Source of the DNA: Sordariomycetes sp. S80-01Y
Lineage: Eukaryota; Ascomycota; Sordariomycetes
Reading direction: 5' to 3'
Length of the DNA: 64,000 nucleotides
NCBI GenBank assembly: GCA_037042185.1
Contig: JAXQJY010000033.1
Span: 3,410,001 to 3,474,000 of the forward strand
The notes under the pieces are model-generated. The model was not told the origin of the DNA and searched no databases. It saw only the letters and a list, made by a program, of their open reading frames with translations. The position numbers were made by a program, and so were the translations under genes. Below, in pieces: positions 1 through 11,196 of the stretch (position 1 is its first letter; each line of letters opens with the position of its first letter).

Positions 1-783
1 TTTCCGAATTCGGTTCATTCAGCTTCCTGGGAAGGCCGATCTCTTCCGTTCTCTACATTCTCAAAACGATGGGGAGCCAACCATAACTCGGGCGTACGCC
101 TCCTAAAACTTTAGCGCCGGCATCGACTATCTTCTGACACCATCGAACCCACATATGCACCCTCATGCGCGTCCCAACATATAACCAATGAAAATACTGT
201 TGTGGTACGGAATAATCTGCAACTTATTCCAAAAGGAGTTATTGTTTGCGGGCGCTCTACATAGCTGAGTCTTGTTCCATGGCACTATTACGGCGCTAAC
301 ACAGGAGTGAAACTTGGCCTCGAGACATTGAGCCTTTCCGAGGACTGAGTATCATCAACTTCGCCAAAAGTCAGACCAACGCTAAGACCGACGCCATTCT
401 TCATATACGTCCGTGGATGTTTCGATGTCCAATAAATACGTCAAGCCTCACTTCAGTAAATAACATAAGATGCAAGGAACCGCTTGCGACAATTCTTGAC
501 CTCCATAGTGGAGCGAGGACGTTGATCCAACTATACTGTGATTCTGAGACATTGACGTATGAGGCCACGCCATGCCCGTTTTCCTCGGCACATCCATTGC
601 GGTCGGCAGTCACTGGCCCAACTCCATCCCGGGATTGCAAGCTAAGCCGTTGAGCTCGCCTAGGTTGCTTGGGTAGAGTCATGAGCCCGTCACGCATTCT
701 GTGACATTATAAAACCCTTTTGATGTTCCCCTTTACCCACATGCCTGGAGACATTGTCGTCCGAAGCCTTCATCCAGTTCATC
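1..783. other. Gene-free left flank / promoter of the NRPS-like gene
   Basis: I see no convincing coding region; only short, non-overlapping frames without family resemblance. The last few hundred bases presumably hold the promoter and 5' leader of the A-T-C enzyme starting at 784. A non-ATG extension of that frame reaches back to 754 but contains no upstream in-frame ATG. Confidence 0.5.
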
Positions 784-3700
784 ATGAAACACTCCAATAA
801 ATATACTATTAGCGAGTCGGAGGGGCCACCATGTCCCGCAGAGCCTGCTGTAAGCGATCGACTTAGCGCCGCCGCCAACAAATTCCCGTCCAAGCTTGCC
901 GTCGCAAGCCTGCATCAATCGCCAGGACTCTATGGCGTAGGGCAGAGCTCCTCGGACACGGAATACTTACGATGGACCTACGCTGAGCTCAACGGCGCTG
1001 TCGATGTTGTTTGCGCCAACCTCCTTAGAGATGGCATCACCCAGAAAACACCACTGGTCTCGTTCTTGTACAATGAGGTTGAGTTTGTCTTGACCTTTTG
1101 GTCAGCCCACAGGCTTGGCTGCCCATTCGTCCCACTGAGCCCTCGCTCCCTATCGAACTTGGGTGAAGTTCAGCATATCTTCAACGCGATCGGACAGGCG
1201 TTGGTCGTTGCTGAAGACGGAGAAACTGCCTCAAAGCTTGATGAGATGGATTCTTCCCTCATCTTACATAAGTACATGCTGTCAAACCCGTCACCTGGCT
1301 CCGAATGGCGTTCATTTGGAATGCTACTCCAGGATTCGGGACCACCAGCCTCTCCGAGCTCTCTCGAGTCGACTTCAAAGGCGGCACCAGGTCATGACAT
1401 TGTTACTATCCTCTTTACAAGTGGGACCACGTCGATGCCTAAGGGTGTTCCACATACCGATACTACCCTCAACGCGTTCTGCCAGAATCTATCTCTTGGG
1501 GGTCGATCCGAGCGCCACGTCTTTTGCAGCGTGTTGCCGAACAACCACGCCATGGGTTACTTCTACACATTGCATTTCATGATGAATGGCAGTGCTGTAG
1601 TTTATCCTGGTCCAGCGTTCGAAGCATCCTCTGTTGTTAGAGCTCTGGCTGCCGAGAAACCCACCCACACAGCACTCGTGCCGACCATGCTGTATGCACT
1701 TTGTGAGGCCATGAAGAGCACCCCTTCAACCATCCACTCGAACTGGGAGGACATATGTCTTTCAGGAGCTTCAGTATCTCCGAAAATGATTGAACAAGCC
1801 ATATTGGAACTCGGCAGTCGGGCAGTATCCGTTGGATTTGGTATGACTGAGGGTAGTCCTATATGGAGCGAGCCAAAGTCAAACCCGCAGGACCTTTACC
1901 AAGGTTCCAACACTATTGTAGGGAGTGCCGCCCCGGGTGCGAAGGTCAAGCTCTGTAAACCTGGGGAGGAAGCCCCGGTTCCCGTGGGAGAAGAAGGTGA
2001 AATTCATCAGACCGGACCTGGGCTTGTCCAAGGCTATCTAGGCGTGAATGACCACGATGCTTTCTACAAGGACGCCAACGGGTATCGTTGGTTTCGGACG
2101 GGTGACCAGGCGATCATGTATCCCGACGGCCGCTTCTCGATCACAGGGAGATACAAAGACCTTATAATTCGCGGTGGAAAGAACATCTCACCCTCTGCAA
2201 TCGAGGCCACCCTGGGCAAAGTGCTGGGTCTCACGGTTAGTGCTGGACTTTCACACAGCAGTTTTGCACAAGTGCGTAACTAATCCGGACCGCAGGCACA
2301 AGTGATTGGGCTCAAAGACACTATCGCTGGCGAGATTCCAATCGCAATCACAGCAAAAGCGAATGAAATCGATTTCTCTCTGCTTCAAGAAACTGTAAGG
2401 CAGCACATGGGCTCAGCATACGTTCCAGATGGTATACTCTCGCTCGAGGAGCTTGGTGTAGATGACTTCCCCAAGACAGTTTCAGGAAAAGTGCAGAAGG
2501 CAAAACTCGTTGAGCTGGTCGAGCAACACATGTCAAATCGAAGGGACTCAGAAGAACAGCCAAGCCAAGTTCGCGCCAAGAACGGCCTTCTTACGGCGTA
2601 CAACCGAGCTACGGGAATTCCCATCGAGAATCTGGATCTCGACCTGCCCACCACCAACTTTGCTGACAGCATCTCACTTCTAAGAGTCCGGGATTTCCTA
2701 AAGAAGGATCTGGGCACCACTCTGACTATTGAAGAGCTCGCCAAGAATTCCAGCATACGCTCGCAGATTGAGCTTCTGGAGAACAGAACGTTGCATATGA
2801 ACGAAGCACAGCGGAGCATAGCTCCTGGACGAAATGCCCGAAGCACGAGCCTTGATGATTTGGAGGTTTTGCTGGGACGCAAGGATTGGGCGCAGCAGAT
2901 GATGAATCGTGTAGGGACGGTTTTGCGCGAAAACGGTCTAAATGGGTGGGATTCCGTGTCCGGCATCATGCCAGCACAGGACTATGTGCAGGTTCTTTTG
3001 AGGTCGCATATCATCGATACATGGAACTTTGCCATTGCTGTAGTAAGCAAGGAAACAAAGCGCGAGGTAATGTCTCCTATGGCTATCGAACTTTCTGTAC
3101 TTTCTGATGGACCTCTAATGCTAACTTCGTCTTTGTCTAAGGCTTTCCGCGCTGCATTGGTAAAAGCCCTCGCAAATCACCCAATCTTGACATCTTTCTA
3201 CGTCTATGACGGCGGAAACAAGGCTTATTATGTCACTGTCAAGCCCTCTCCCGAGCTGTGGAGTGTCTGCTTGATTGATCACGGCAGGGTCAAAACCCGT
3301 CAAGAAGTGCAACAACTGGCGATCGACTATCCCTTCCACGAGCACGCGAGCGAGCCGGGCCCGTTATTCCGATGTCTTTTGGTAGATGTAGAAGACACAG
3401 GCGCATGCGCCATGGTGTTCTACGGTACGTGCCATGGAAAATACAGTTTCAGAGGCTTACTTGCTGATTTGCTCTCGCAGTCCATCATATGGTACACGAC
3501 GCGTCTTCTCAAAGGCTGTTCTTAGAAGACTTAGAGTTTTCTCTCAAGAACCCTGAGGATAGCCTTGCTGCTCATGTGGATTTCAAGGCTTGGTGTGACT
3601 CATACGCAGCACTGCGGTTCTCACCGCTGGCTACGGCCGCGGTGAACTACCAAGTTAGGCGACTGCGCGGTTTGGAGAAACACGGTAAGGGAATGTACCC

Positions 3701-4451
3701 ACCAGCTCATCTGCCTCGGAAGGCTGTTTCTGAGTCCCCGGATGGAGAAGATTATGCATTTGATGCACCGGGGCTGCGCGATCTGCACAAAGCTGACCCG
3801 AGCATCATCGCCGCTGTCGTCCTCAAGGCTGCAATGGCGATTGTGAATGTCCACCGCACAGGTCATACGCACGCACTCTTCAACAACTTTGAAGCATCGC
3901 GGAAAAGGTTCCCCTTTGTCCCGGAAAGCGTGGAGGCCTTGAGCCCTGCTACTTTCCAGGCCTCGGATGTGAATGGTCCCGTCATGCAAGGCGTATGCAA
4001 CGCTATTGAGGTGAACCCCGAGGAAACGATGCTCAGATTCCTGCAAAATCTGCAAAGAGAGCAAGTAGAGCTCACTCACTACGCCGACGCTCCCTTGCTG
4101 CGCGTCGTGGATGCTCTGAACTCTGACGGAAGTGGTGCTGGTGACATGGCCATCGAGGTCCATCGAGCACAGTTCCTGACATGGGTGCCCGGTTTCCTCG
4201 GGGAGTATGAGAGTTTCGACGTCGCCCAGCTCGCGATTCGGTGCGCCGCAGGTCTTGTTATAGTTGCTGGGCTGGGAGGCCCTCAAGGAACAACGTTCAT
4301 CATGACTACGCGCTGGGACGTTGCAAACTACTCGCGCGAAGAGGCAAAGTCTTTCATCAAAGACATCGAGGCGGTAGTCCTGTGGTTGACGGATCCAAAG
4401 AACTTTGAGAGTTCTCTGGCATCTGTATTAGGAGCGATGGCGGTGCATTGA
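784..4451 (+). CDS. NRPS-like enzyme, adenylation-thiolation-condensation (A-T-C)
   Basis: Three exons, 784-2235, 2296-3424 and 3481-4451, give 1183 residues. The first intron has a TAACTAAT branch site. The N-terminal part is an AMP-forming adenylation domain: SGTTSMPKG near residues 210-218, GFGMTEG near 350, RTGD near 438 and GRYKDLIIRGGKN near 456-468. A carrier domain follows with the phosphopantetheine serine in FADSIS (about residue 609). The C-terminal 450 residues are a condensation domain whose HHMVHDASS core (about 861-869) is created across the second splice junction. By family knowledge, such enzymes activate an acid, load it on the carrier and form an amide or ester. There is no terminal thioesterase or reductase, so release would rely on the C domain. 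The substrate cannot be told. No other biosynthetic gene lies to its right; a cluster, if any, lies left of the window. Start 784 is the first in-frame ATG. Confidence 0.85.
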
Positions 4452-5122
4452 GACGCGTTGGCTGAGTCACTGATGGCATTTCAAGTGTCACTTGAGCCAG
4501 GAGGAAGTAGGGCAATGGCGGGAGGAAAGAGGAGCATACATGTTTACGAATATCATGATCAGGAATAGCGTGAGTTGTATCTATTGGCCTACAGGTAAAC
4601 TTGCCAATCATTGTTCGCAGCCACAGGGTCAGATACATTGCCCAACACGTCTGAATCGCCCAGTCGCGGTGTAGGAGGAGCCTAAGGAGCTAGACATTGC
4701 ACAATTACCTGAGAAATTAAGCTCTCATCGACTATCATTGATGCTGAGGATTGGTAGATTTCTTTTCCTCGCCGGCTTCAGTAGCGCGAGGGCCATGCCA
4801 CTCGTTCTTACCATTGCTGAAATGCGGAGAGCAGACAGAGACGACCAAGGTGTGTGGGCAGTCTTAGGAGGACTCGGGCCACAGTCGTGCCAGTCGTTGG
4901 CAGTCGAATGGCGGTAAGACCCAATGGCGCCAGGGTCTTGGTCACTGGCCAACAACAGTGCCTCGCCTGGGTCGCTGAGTTAGTCATATGTGGGGCAAGT
5001 CCAGGGATTCCGAAACCTTGCCCCGTACTTGTGCCAAAGCCCCACCAAAGCCTCGTATGCCGCAGAATTCCCTCATATACTCCAATTACGGACCACCTTT
5101 CAACAATCGCACAAAACAAGCC
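4452..5122. other. Intergenic region without recognised features
   Basis: Between the NRPS-like gene and the tRNA I find only short frames on both strands with no domain or signal-peptide pattern. It contains the 3' flank of the NRPS-like gene and the 5' flank of the tRNA. Confidence 0.5.
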
Positions 5123-5211
5123 GGTCTGGTGGTCTAGTGGTATGATTCGCGCTTAGGGAACACCCTATAGCACCATTGCGCGAGGTCCCGGGTTCAATCC
5201 CCGGCCAGACC
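5123..5211 (+). tRNA. tRNA-Pro(AGG) with 18-nt intron
   Basis: The acceptor strands GGTCTGG and CCAGACC pair perfectly. The anticodon stem is CGCGC/GCGCG and the T stem CCGGG/CCCGG. The anticodon AGG (5155-5157) sits in the loop, interrupted after base 37 by an intron at 5159-5176, the usual place for a eukaryotic tRNA intron. CCCT within the intron can pair with the anticodon region AGGG, as in other intron-containing tRNA precursors. An A box (TGGTCTAGTGG) and a B box (GGTTCAATCC) are visible. The mature length is 71 nt without CCA. The anticodon and intron position both support proline. Confidence 0.93.
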
Positions 5212-5215
5212 CTTC

Positions 5216-5230
5216 TTTTTGCTTTTTTTT
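5216..5230 (+). terminator. RNA polymerase III T-run terminator
   Basis: A run of five T and then a run of eight T start 5 bases after the tRNA 3' end. This is the expected Pol III termination signal, with the second run as back-up. Confidence 0.85.
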
Positions 5231-5972
5231 GTTTCTGAGGCTGGTTGACAATGGGGGTGGCCGGCGATACTTTTGGCGACGTTGAGTCAAACAGGCGGCG
5301 GGAACTCACTCTGAGCGGGAAAGCCGGATAATCAACGGATTCTCCGGCTCATGAACTCCCTGGGACCGCTTTCCTGCCTCGTAAATATTTACTTTTGACT
5401 GAATATCGGTATGTGATCGGGTGCGTGGGTTTTGGCTGGGGAGTTCGGTGGCGGCGGCGCTTCATAGGGCAAGGCAGGTGCGTACGCACTTGGCACCTTC
5501 ACAGCGACCGCTTTGCACCGCTGGAAACTACAATTTCCAACTGTACCCCGTATTATCATTGTGGTATCACACCGTGCAATTTTCTAGCTTGAGGTGTGTC
5601 ACGACATGTCGTTAAACCGTATAAGTGGGATTTTCCTGATCGGGATGCGCTCTTCCCAACTGGCCACCTCGCACCTTCCCTCCGACAACAAAGAAGTCCG
5701 CGATCCGGAATCAGCCAGAGAACTACGCAAGATGATAGTACGATCAATTGATAAGCAAATTGTTCTCGAGGGTCGCACACGGTGAAAGCTCTTCGTGTAG
5801 GCAACCTGCTCGTGAACGAGCAGAGCGGGTCAGAAGAAAGATCAACGTGGATCAAGTCACTTGTTTGTTGGCACTCCTCTCATTTCAGTAGCTGCTTAGA
5901 CTGATCACACAATAAACAACTGGTTGTATATTAGACTACCGAAAAGAGCAGCTTGGAGTTGAATGCTTCTCC
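5231..5972. other. Intergenic region without recognised features
   Basis: No coding evidence beyond short frames on either strand. The right end is the 3' flank of the minus-strand secreted repeat protein. Confidence 0.5.
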
Positions 5973-7288
5973 TCAGTACACCGAAATATCAGTGATGAGG
6001 ATAGCGGGTTGGTTGGCCACATCAGCGTCGCAGGAAAGCTTCAGAGTGAAGAGAGGGTCGTACGTCAGCTGCACTTGGATGGGCGCCCCCTCGTACATCT
6101 GCCAAACCCCCGGCGAAGACCCGTCGTCCTCGATGCTGACAATGTTGTCCGGGCTGCGGTTGACGGACGCGCCGATCCTGCAACCGGTGGAAGCTCCGGT
6201 GAACTGGTAGTTGAAGCGGATCGTGAGCGTGACCTCGGGCGGGGGGTCTCCGCATGACGGCAGCTGCTGGTTGAGATAGACCTGGGAGAACTCGGCCTGC
6301 GAGGGGATCAAAGCAAATGCTGCTTCAGACCTGGTCCCGTCAGGAGCCACCTGTATGACTCCGGAAGAATCAGCAGTCACTTGGTCCGAAATATACCAAG
6401 GAGGCAAGGTACCGTCGCCGTTGACGAAGAAGTCGCCGTTCTCAAGGTCAGGGCAGTTTTGCGACGGGGTATTGGTTGGTGTTCCGTCTGAGGACTGTGT
6501 GGTTGTTCCCTCTTCTGTTGCTTCAGAGGTCAACAAGCCGCCGCCGCCGCCACCGGATGTCATGGAGGAGGTCACAGTCACCACAACGGTTGTGTCTTCT
6601 GTGGTCGTTCCACTCCCGCTCTCGACAGGTAGAGTAGTTGTTCCCGGATCCTCTCCCGTGACCGTGGTCGTGGTCAGATCAGGGTCCACAGTCACGATTA
6701 CAGTGGTCTCGTCGCTGGAGCTGGCGGGCAGCGTCGTCGTGCCTGGCTCTGTGCCAGTCTTTGTAATGGTTACGTCTCCATCCGGGTTCTCCGTCACAAT
6801 CACGGTGGTGTCGCCACCAGACCGAGCCGGCAACGTTGTTGTGCCTGGGGTGGGACCAGTTGTGGTAATGGTCGTATCTCCTCCAAGGGTCTCAGTGACT
6901 ATGACTGTCGTGTCGCCGCCAGGTCGAATTGGCAACGTCGTAGTGCCAGCCACCGGCCCTGTCGTCTTGATTGTTATCAAGCCATCGTCTTTGCAGTATC
7001 CGCAGTCACCGGAGCCCGCGAGGACCTCCGGAAATCTTTGGAGCCTCGGCACGCATGTTGCAGGAGCGCAGTCGGTGTATGTCCTGAACTAGGTTAATCA
7101 ACGAACGCAATCATGCAGTGAGGGTCCAAGTACGATCGAATAATTGTTTCCGTAACAGTACCTTCGCAACTGTAGACGGCTGGTTGGTTCAGGATGAATG
7201 TTGCTTTCTCACATTCTTCGTCGCCCTCGTGCGATGCGAAGGCAAGGGCTGTAAAGCCCCCGAGGGTGAGTGGCACTAGTGACTTCAT
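5973..7288 (-). CDS. Secreted Thr-rich repeat protein, adhesin/flocculin-like
   Basis: Two exons, 7134-7288 and 5973-7083, separated by a 50-nt intron, encode 421 residues. The first 18 or so residues (MKSLVPLTLGGFTALAFA) form a signal peptide. A short Cys-containing segment (YTDCAPATC near residues 54-62) precedes four degenerate repeats of about 34 residues at roughly 85-230, each built on GTTTLP...DTTVIVT as in fungal flocculin-type repeats, then a Gly run. The C-terminal 160 residues, with four cysteines and an NxDF-type start, resemble a beta-sandwich carbohydrate-binding module. A GPI-anchor signal is not evident, because the protein ends in ITDISVY. By family analogy it is a secreted or wall-associated adhesin exposing a sugar-binding head on a glycosylated stalk. 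The ligand is unknown. Confidence 0.75.
6590..6985 (-). repeat. Coding tandem repeat of about 102 bp
   Basis: About four imperfect units in the adhesin-like gene encode the GTTTLP/DTTVIVT repeat. Unit length varies slightly because the last unit carries an acidic/Thr insertion. The repeat gives a long open frame on the opposite strand that I do not regard as a gene. Confidence 0.7.
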
Positions 7289-7952
7289 TGTGAGGGTGCT
7301 CGCAGCTCAGCTCCAGGGTGCCGAGTATAGATTAGTGAAAATGCAACCCAACAGAAGACAAAGGACTCAGAACCCAGGAACAGGACGAGGCGGGCCTGTT
7401 GTTCTGTCGACGGTTGGTTGTATTTGAAGAATTCTAAACCCGAAATGGGCTTCAGGCAACCAAAACATGGCAACAAACATACGTAGCACGGGTCCCGGTA
7501 TCCAGGAAAGCTACTGAAATGTGTCTTATTCAACGGTTGGCTTCTCGTGCCGTGCTCTAGCTTCCCATGTCCCGGGCCCTAAACCCAGCTGTAGGTGCTG
7601 CTCCGACATCGCGGTAGCAGATTCTCAATAAATCATGTTGTCAGATGAGGAATGGTGACGGCCGGGGAATAAGCGACAGGGCGGGTGGAGGGAATGTGTC
7701 TCAGGGCGAAGGAGACGCCGATGTGTCTCAGAAACGCAATTCTCTCTGTATCCATATCTTTCCTCCGGAGGATTTCCCCCCAGGAATCCGGCTCTCGGCA
7801 TCCTTGCTCAATTTCAGCCGCGTATAAGTCTTCTGGTATGAGGCCAATTTAGAACCTCTGCCCTCGAGCCTGAAGTTGGGTACGGACGGGGATCGTGGCA
7901 GCTTCATGGATGAGAACCGCTGCAACAAACATCCATAGAGTCGAGTCAGGTT
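7289..7952. other. Intergenic region, promoter of the adhesin-like gene
   Basis: No supported coding sequence. It should hold the 5' flank of the minus-strand secreted repeat gene and the 3' flank of the decayed zinc-finger gene. Confidence 0.5.
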
Positions 7953-9504
7953 CTAAACACTTCGGTCCGTGTCAGTGAGAGAATCATGTTTGCGTGCCGC
8001 AACTGGGCTATATGTCTCTCTTGACACAATCCTCGTGTCTACACCGTGCATCCCCCTGCTGAACCTGCAAATACCCTTGATACAGTTTTGTTTAATGCAC
8101 CTGTGCCCATTGATACACTAGGGATCGTCGTAATCCAGGCCCGAGTTGCAAGGATTAGTCCGTGCAATCGCCCGCAAGGCAGCCAGCTCCCGATTGTTCA
8201 ACTTAGGCCCATGCTCGTGGGAGCAGCAGCTGCCGTTGTAGCAGTGGCCGAGCAGGTGGTAGTTGTTGCATTTCTTGAGCGCCTTGATGTCGTGGTATTC
8301 TGACATGCTGTACTTTATGGGCGGTTCCACGCGCTTCCCGTATTGGTTTCGAGGTATGTCTTCTTCCTTGCGGGGGGAGGGTGCCCGAGGCGCCGTCGGG
8401 GTCGGTTGGCGTGTAGGAGTCTTGGACGCGGCAGAGGCGTAGCCCGAACTAGCAGGGGTTTGCACCGGAGCAGGTGCCTACGTGCTTCGGATAGCGATGA
8501 CTTTCTGGCTCCTAAGAATGTCGAGGAAGGACAGAGTGCGGAAGAGGTCCTTGATTCAGGCCAATTTGGGGGCGAAGGGGGGAGCCCTCGACCAGAGTAA
8601 TCCGGCTACGATCCGCCTCGCTCTAAAGATACGGTTCGAGCATGCGAGCGTAACCATTATCGGCTGATCCGCCGAAGAAGAAATGGCGACAGTGCATGTC
8701 GTCGAAATAAAGCTTAAACACGGCTAAGATGAGTTCAGCACTCCGACCGGACGGTTCAAGATGAGGGAGGGTCCAACCTGTGACTTTCTCATCTGAACAT
8801 TCTTTACCGTCACCGGCGTTTACGTAGTCGCACAGCGGTTAGCCTATGTCGACGCCACGGACAAAGTCGTCGAATAGGGAAGCATTATCGAGGAAGCCCG
8901 CCTCAGTATACGTCTTACATAGACCGCGGACGTTAGCGTACACGCGAATAACCACCTGGAAGTGGTGGATCGGCGGCTGGAGGCTAAGGTTCTCCTCGAT
9001 AGCCAGCTTAAGAAGACTGGCTGCCTTTTTGCCACCTTCCAGGCCTTGTTTTACGAGCTCATGTTTTCGAACTGCGTTCGGAAGAAGCCCACGGCGTTGG
9101 TGGACTCACTATTACGGAGTCACCATCGATCAGAAGCGCTGCGAAGGCGTGTCAGTCCTGCGAAACACGTCTCAAAATTCACGCCTCAAGGGTTGAGAAT
9201 GCGAGTTCTTCTCATCTTCTCACTGTCCAAGTCGGTATATTTGGCCTGGAGCTCCCTGTTCATCTCGCGAATAGACTTGTTAGCAATCTTTCTGTCCTCG
9301 AGCTCTGACTCTGCCTCGTGAAACTTCTCCGACAGGTCTTCGATATGCTTCAATAGATTCTGTGCGAGCATGCGTGAGTCAGGGTCCGTTCCGCCGGGAG
9401 AATTGGCGTACCGTGATGAGCGTAGTCTTCTGGTCGGTCTACGCTCTACACGCGTCCCACAGAGCCTACAACTTTCCCAACTCAGATTGCGTGTTGCCTG
9501 CCAT
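7953..9504 (-). pseudogene. Decayed CCCH zinc-finger / coiled-coil protein gene
   Basis: Homology runs along the whole minus strand. A start MAGNTQSELGKL at 9504 is followed by a 52-nt intron (about 9361-9412, CTGAC branch). Then come a coiled coil (EDLSEKFHEAESELEDRK), LLIDGDS, LVKQGLEGGKKAASLL, VIRVYANVRGL, DDFVRG, FDDMHCRHFFFGGSADNGYARML, a low-complexity linker and a C-terminal zinc-finger block (KKCNNYHLLGHCYNGSCCSHEHG...CINGHRC...CRFSRGMHG). This order matches a fungal family of coiled-coil, DUF and tandem-CCCH proteins. The frame is broken by about seven stops, for example TAG twice in exon 1, TAA after VRGVDIG and TAG after DYDDP. There are at least two or three frameshifts, around LLIDGD and after SRITLVEG. 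Several stops fit C-to-T change at CpA. It is the host's own gene and almost certainly non-functional. Confidence 0.8.
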
Positions 9505-10143
9505 TTTCTGGGCTTATCCTAGAATTTCTCGGTTCGAGAGGTAAGACTAGTATTTCGGCGCGAGGTCCGTAAGTATTCTGATCAGCACATGTTAGTTGCT
9601 GAGCCTGACGGTGCCAGCAGAAGCGTGCTACAGTCTCGAGTGGAAATCCTCACTTGTTTTGACCAAAACACTCTGTGTTCCAATGCGAGGCAGAGTTCTG
9701 GTGAGGAACCACTGATTACCTTCAATGTCAAACTTCAGGTCGGTACCTGACGACTCGCGTGAGCGGTGTTGCCAACGCCGCGGTTGGCCACGAAATTTGA
9801 CTAACGGCATTGACCACATGACAAAATAAATGCACATCAATATTGTCGCCGCCGACAGCCCGAGCTTGGCGTCCCAGATTGAACAACATCGGTATCAAAT
9901 TGAACCGTAGCACCGGCCGATCACTTGCTGCTTCTCGGTTTCCTTGTCCTCTTCTTTCGATTAATGCCGCCTATCAATCCTCACCGCCTGCTCATCGCTT
10001 CCCTAATCGTCCTCCTCGCCATCGTGGCGCCCCTCTTACTAAGCTCCCCTTTCTTTACCCCTCGTCTCTCTTCTCTGCCCCGCAGCATCGTCAACCTCAA
10101 TCTCTTCCGGGTATACCGAACACACCACCCGACGCCAGCCACC
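9505..10143. other. Promoter and leader of the HAL2-like gene
   Basis: The right half is rich in pyrimidines, as is common in fungal 5' leaders. The frame of the downstream gene is open back to 9925 and includes an in-frame ATG at 9964. I see no other gene. Confidence 0.45.
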
Positions 10144-11196
10144 ATGTCCTACGCCAAGGAGCTCCAGATCGCCCAGCTGGCCGTCCAGCGCGCCTCCATC
10201 CTCACCAAGAAGGTCTTCGAGACGAAGGCGAAGGGCACCGTCGACAAGAACGACAAGTCCCCCGTCACCATTGGCGACTTCGGCGCGCAGGCTCTCATCA
10301 TTGCTGCGCTGCGACACAACTTCCCCGACGACGAGATCGTAGCCGAGGAGGAGGCTGCGCAGCTACGGGAGAACGATGAGTTGAAGAACACAATCTGGGA
10401 GCTGGTCAAGGAGACCAAGCTCGACGACCAGGAGAGCGAGGGGTCACTGCTGGGCGGTGCCGTCAAGGATGCTGATGACATGCTGGAGCTACTGGATAGG
10501 GGGCAAAGTGCGGGCGGCAACAAGGGCAGGATCTGGACGATTGACCCTATCGACGGAACTAAGGGCTTCCTCCGCGGAGGGCAGTACGCTGTCTGCCTGG
10601 GTCTGATGGAGGACGGCGACGTCAAGGTCGGAGTCCTAGGCTGTCCCAACCTGCCCGTCGACGACCAGGCCCCTCTCACGGCCGACATTGGCACCGAAGG
10701 CCATGGCGTCCTCTTCTCCGCCATCCTCGGCCAGGGCGCCACCAGCCGTGCCCTCACCACCGGATCCCTCGCCGCTTCCAAGCCCATCTCCATGAAGGCC
10801 ATCAGCAACCTCGCCGACGCGACCTTCTGCGAGTCCGTCGAGGCCGGCCACTCGGCGCATGGCGATCAGGCCAACATCGCGTCCAAGCTCGGCATCACCA
10901 AGCCGAGCGTGCGCATGGACTCGCAGGCCAAGTACGGCTCCATTGCGAGGGGCGCGGGCGACATCTACCTGCGGTTGCCCGTGAAGGCTACCTACCAGGA
11001 GAAGATCTGGGACCACGCGGCCGGTGATCTGATCGTCAGGGAGGCGGGCGGCGAGGTTACGGACATTCACGGCAAGAGGCTTGACTTTGGCGTAGGCAGG
11101 ACGTTGGCCAACAACAAGGGCGTTGTCGCTGCGCCCAAGGCTGCGCACGCTCAAGTCCTGAGTGTTGTGCAGGAGGTTCTCAACGCAAAAGCATGA
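10144..11196 (+). CDS. 3'(2'),5'-bisphosphate nucleotidase (Hal2/Met22 type)
   Basis: The 350-residue intronless frame has the metal-dependent phosphatase signatures: EIVAEEEA, DPIDGTKGFLRG from residue 134, and WDHAAGDLIVREAGG from residue 289. By family knowledge it hydrolyses 3'-phosphoadenosine 5'-phosphate to AMP, relieving inhibition of sulfate assimilation and RNA processing, and it is the classical lithium/sodium-sensitive target. I chose the ATG at 10144 because its context (GCCACCATGTCC) is optimal and the family begins there. An upstream in-frame ATG at 9964 would add 60 residues with a hydrophobic segment. No neighbour is functionally linked, although an arylsulfotransferase-family gene lies 46 kb away. 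Confidence 0.93.
   Translation: MSYAKELQIAQLAVQRASILTKKVFETKAKGTVDKNDKSPVTIGDFGAQALIIAALRHNFPDDEIVAEEEAAQLRENDELKNTIWELVKETKLDDQESEGSLLGGAVKDADDMLELLDRGQSAGGNKGRIWTIDPIDGTKGFLRGGQYAVCLGLMEDGDVKVGVLGCPNLPVDDQAPLTADIGTEGHGVLFSAILGQGATSRALTTGSLAASKPISMKAISNLADATFCESVEAGHSAHGDQANIASKLGITKPSVRMDSQAKYGSIARGAGDIYLRLPVKATYQEKIWDHAAGDLIVREAGGEVTDIHGKRLDFGVGRTLANNKGVVAAPKAAHAQVLSVVQEVLNAKA

Noticed and set aside
6355-7092. A 245-codon open frame on the plus strand
   Set aside because: It is the exact antisense of the Thr-rich repeat region, is a low-complexity Val/Ser/Pro mirror of the GTTTLP repeats, and has no signal or domain of its own.
8118-8465. Separate 115-residue CCCH protein
   Set aside because: It is only the best-preserved fragment of the decayed gene at 7953-9504; the zinc-finger reading continues beyond its stop in the same frame.
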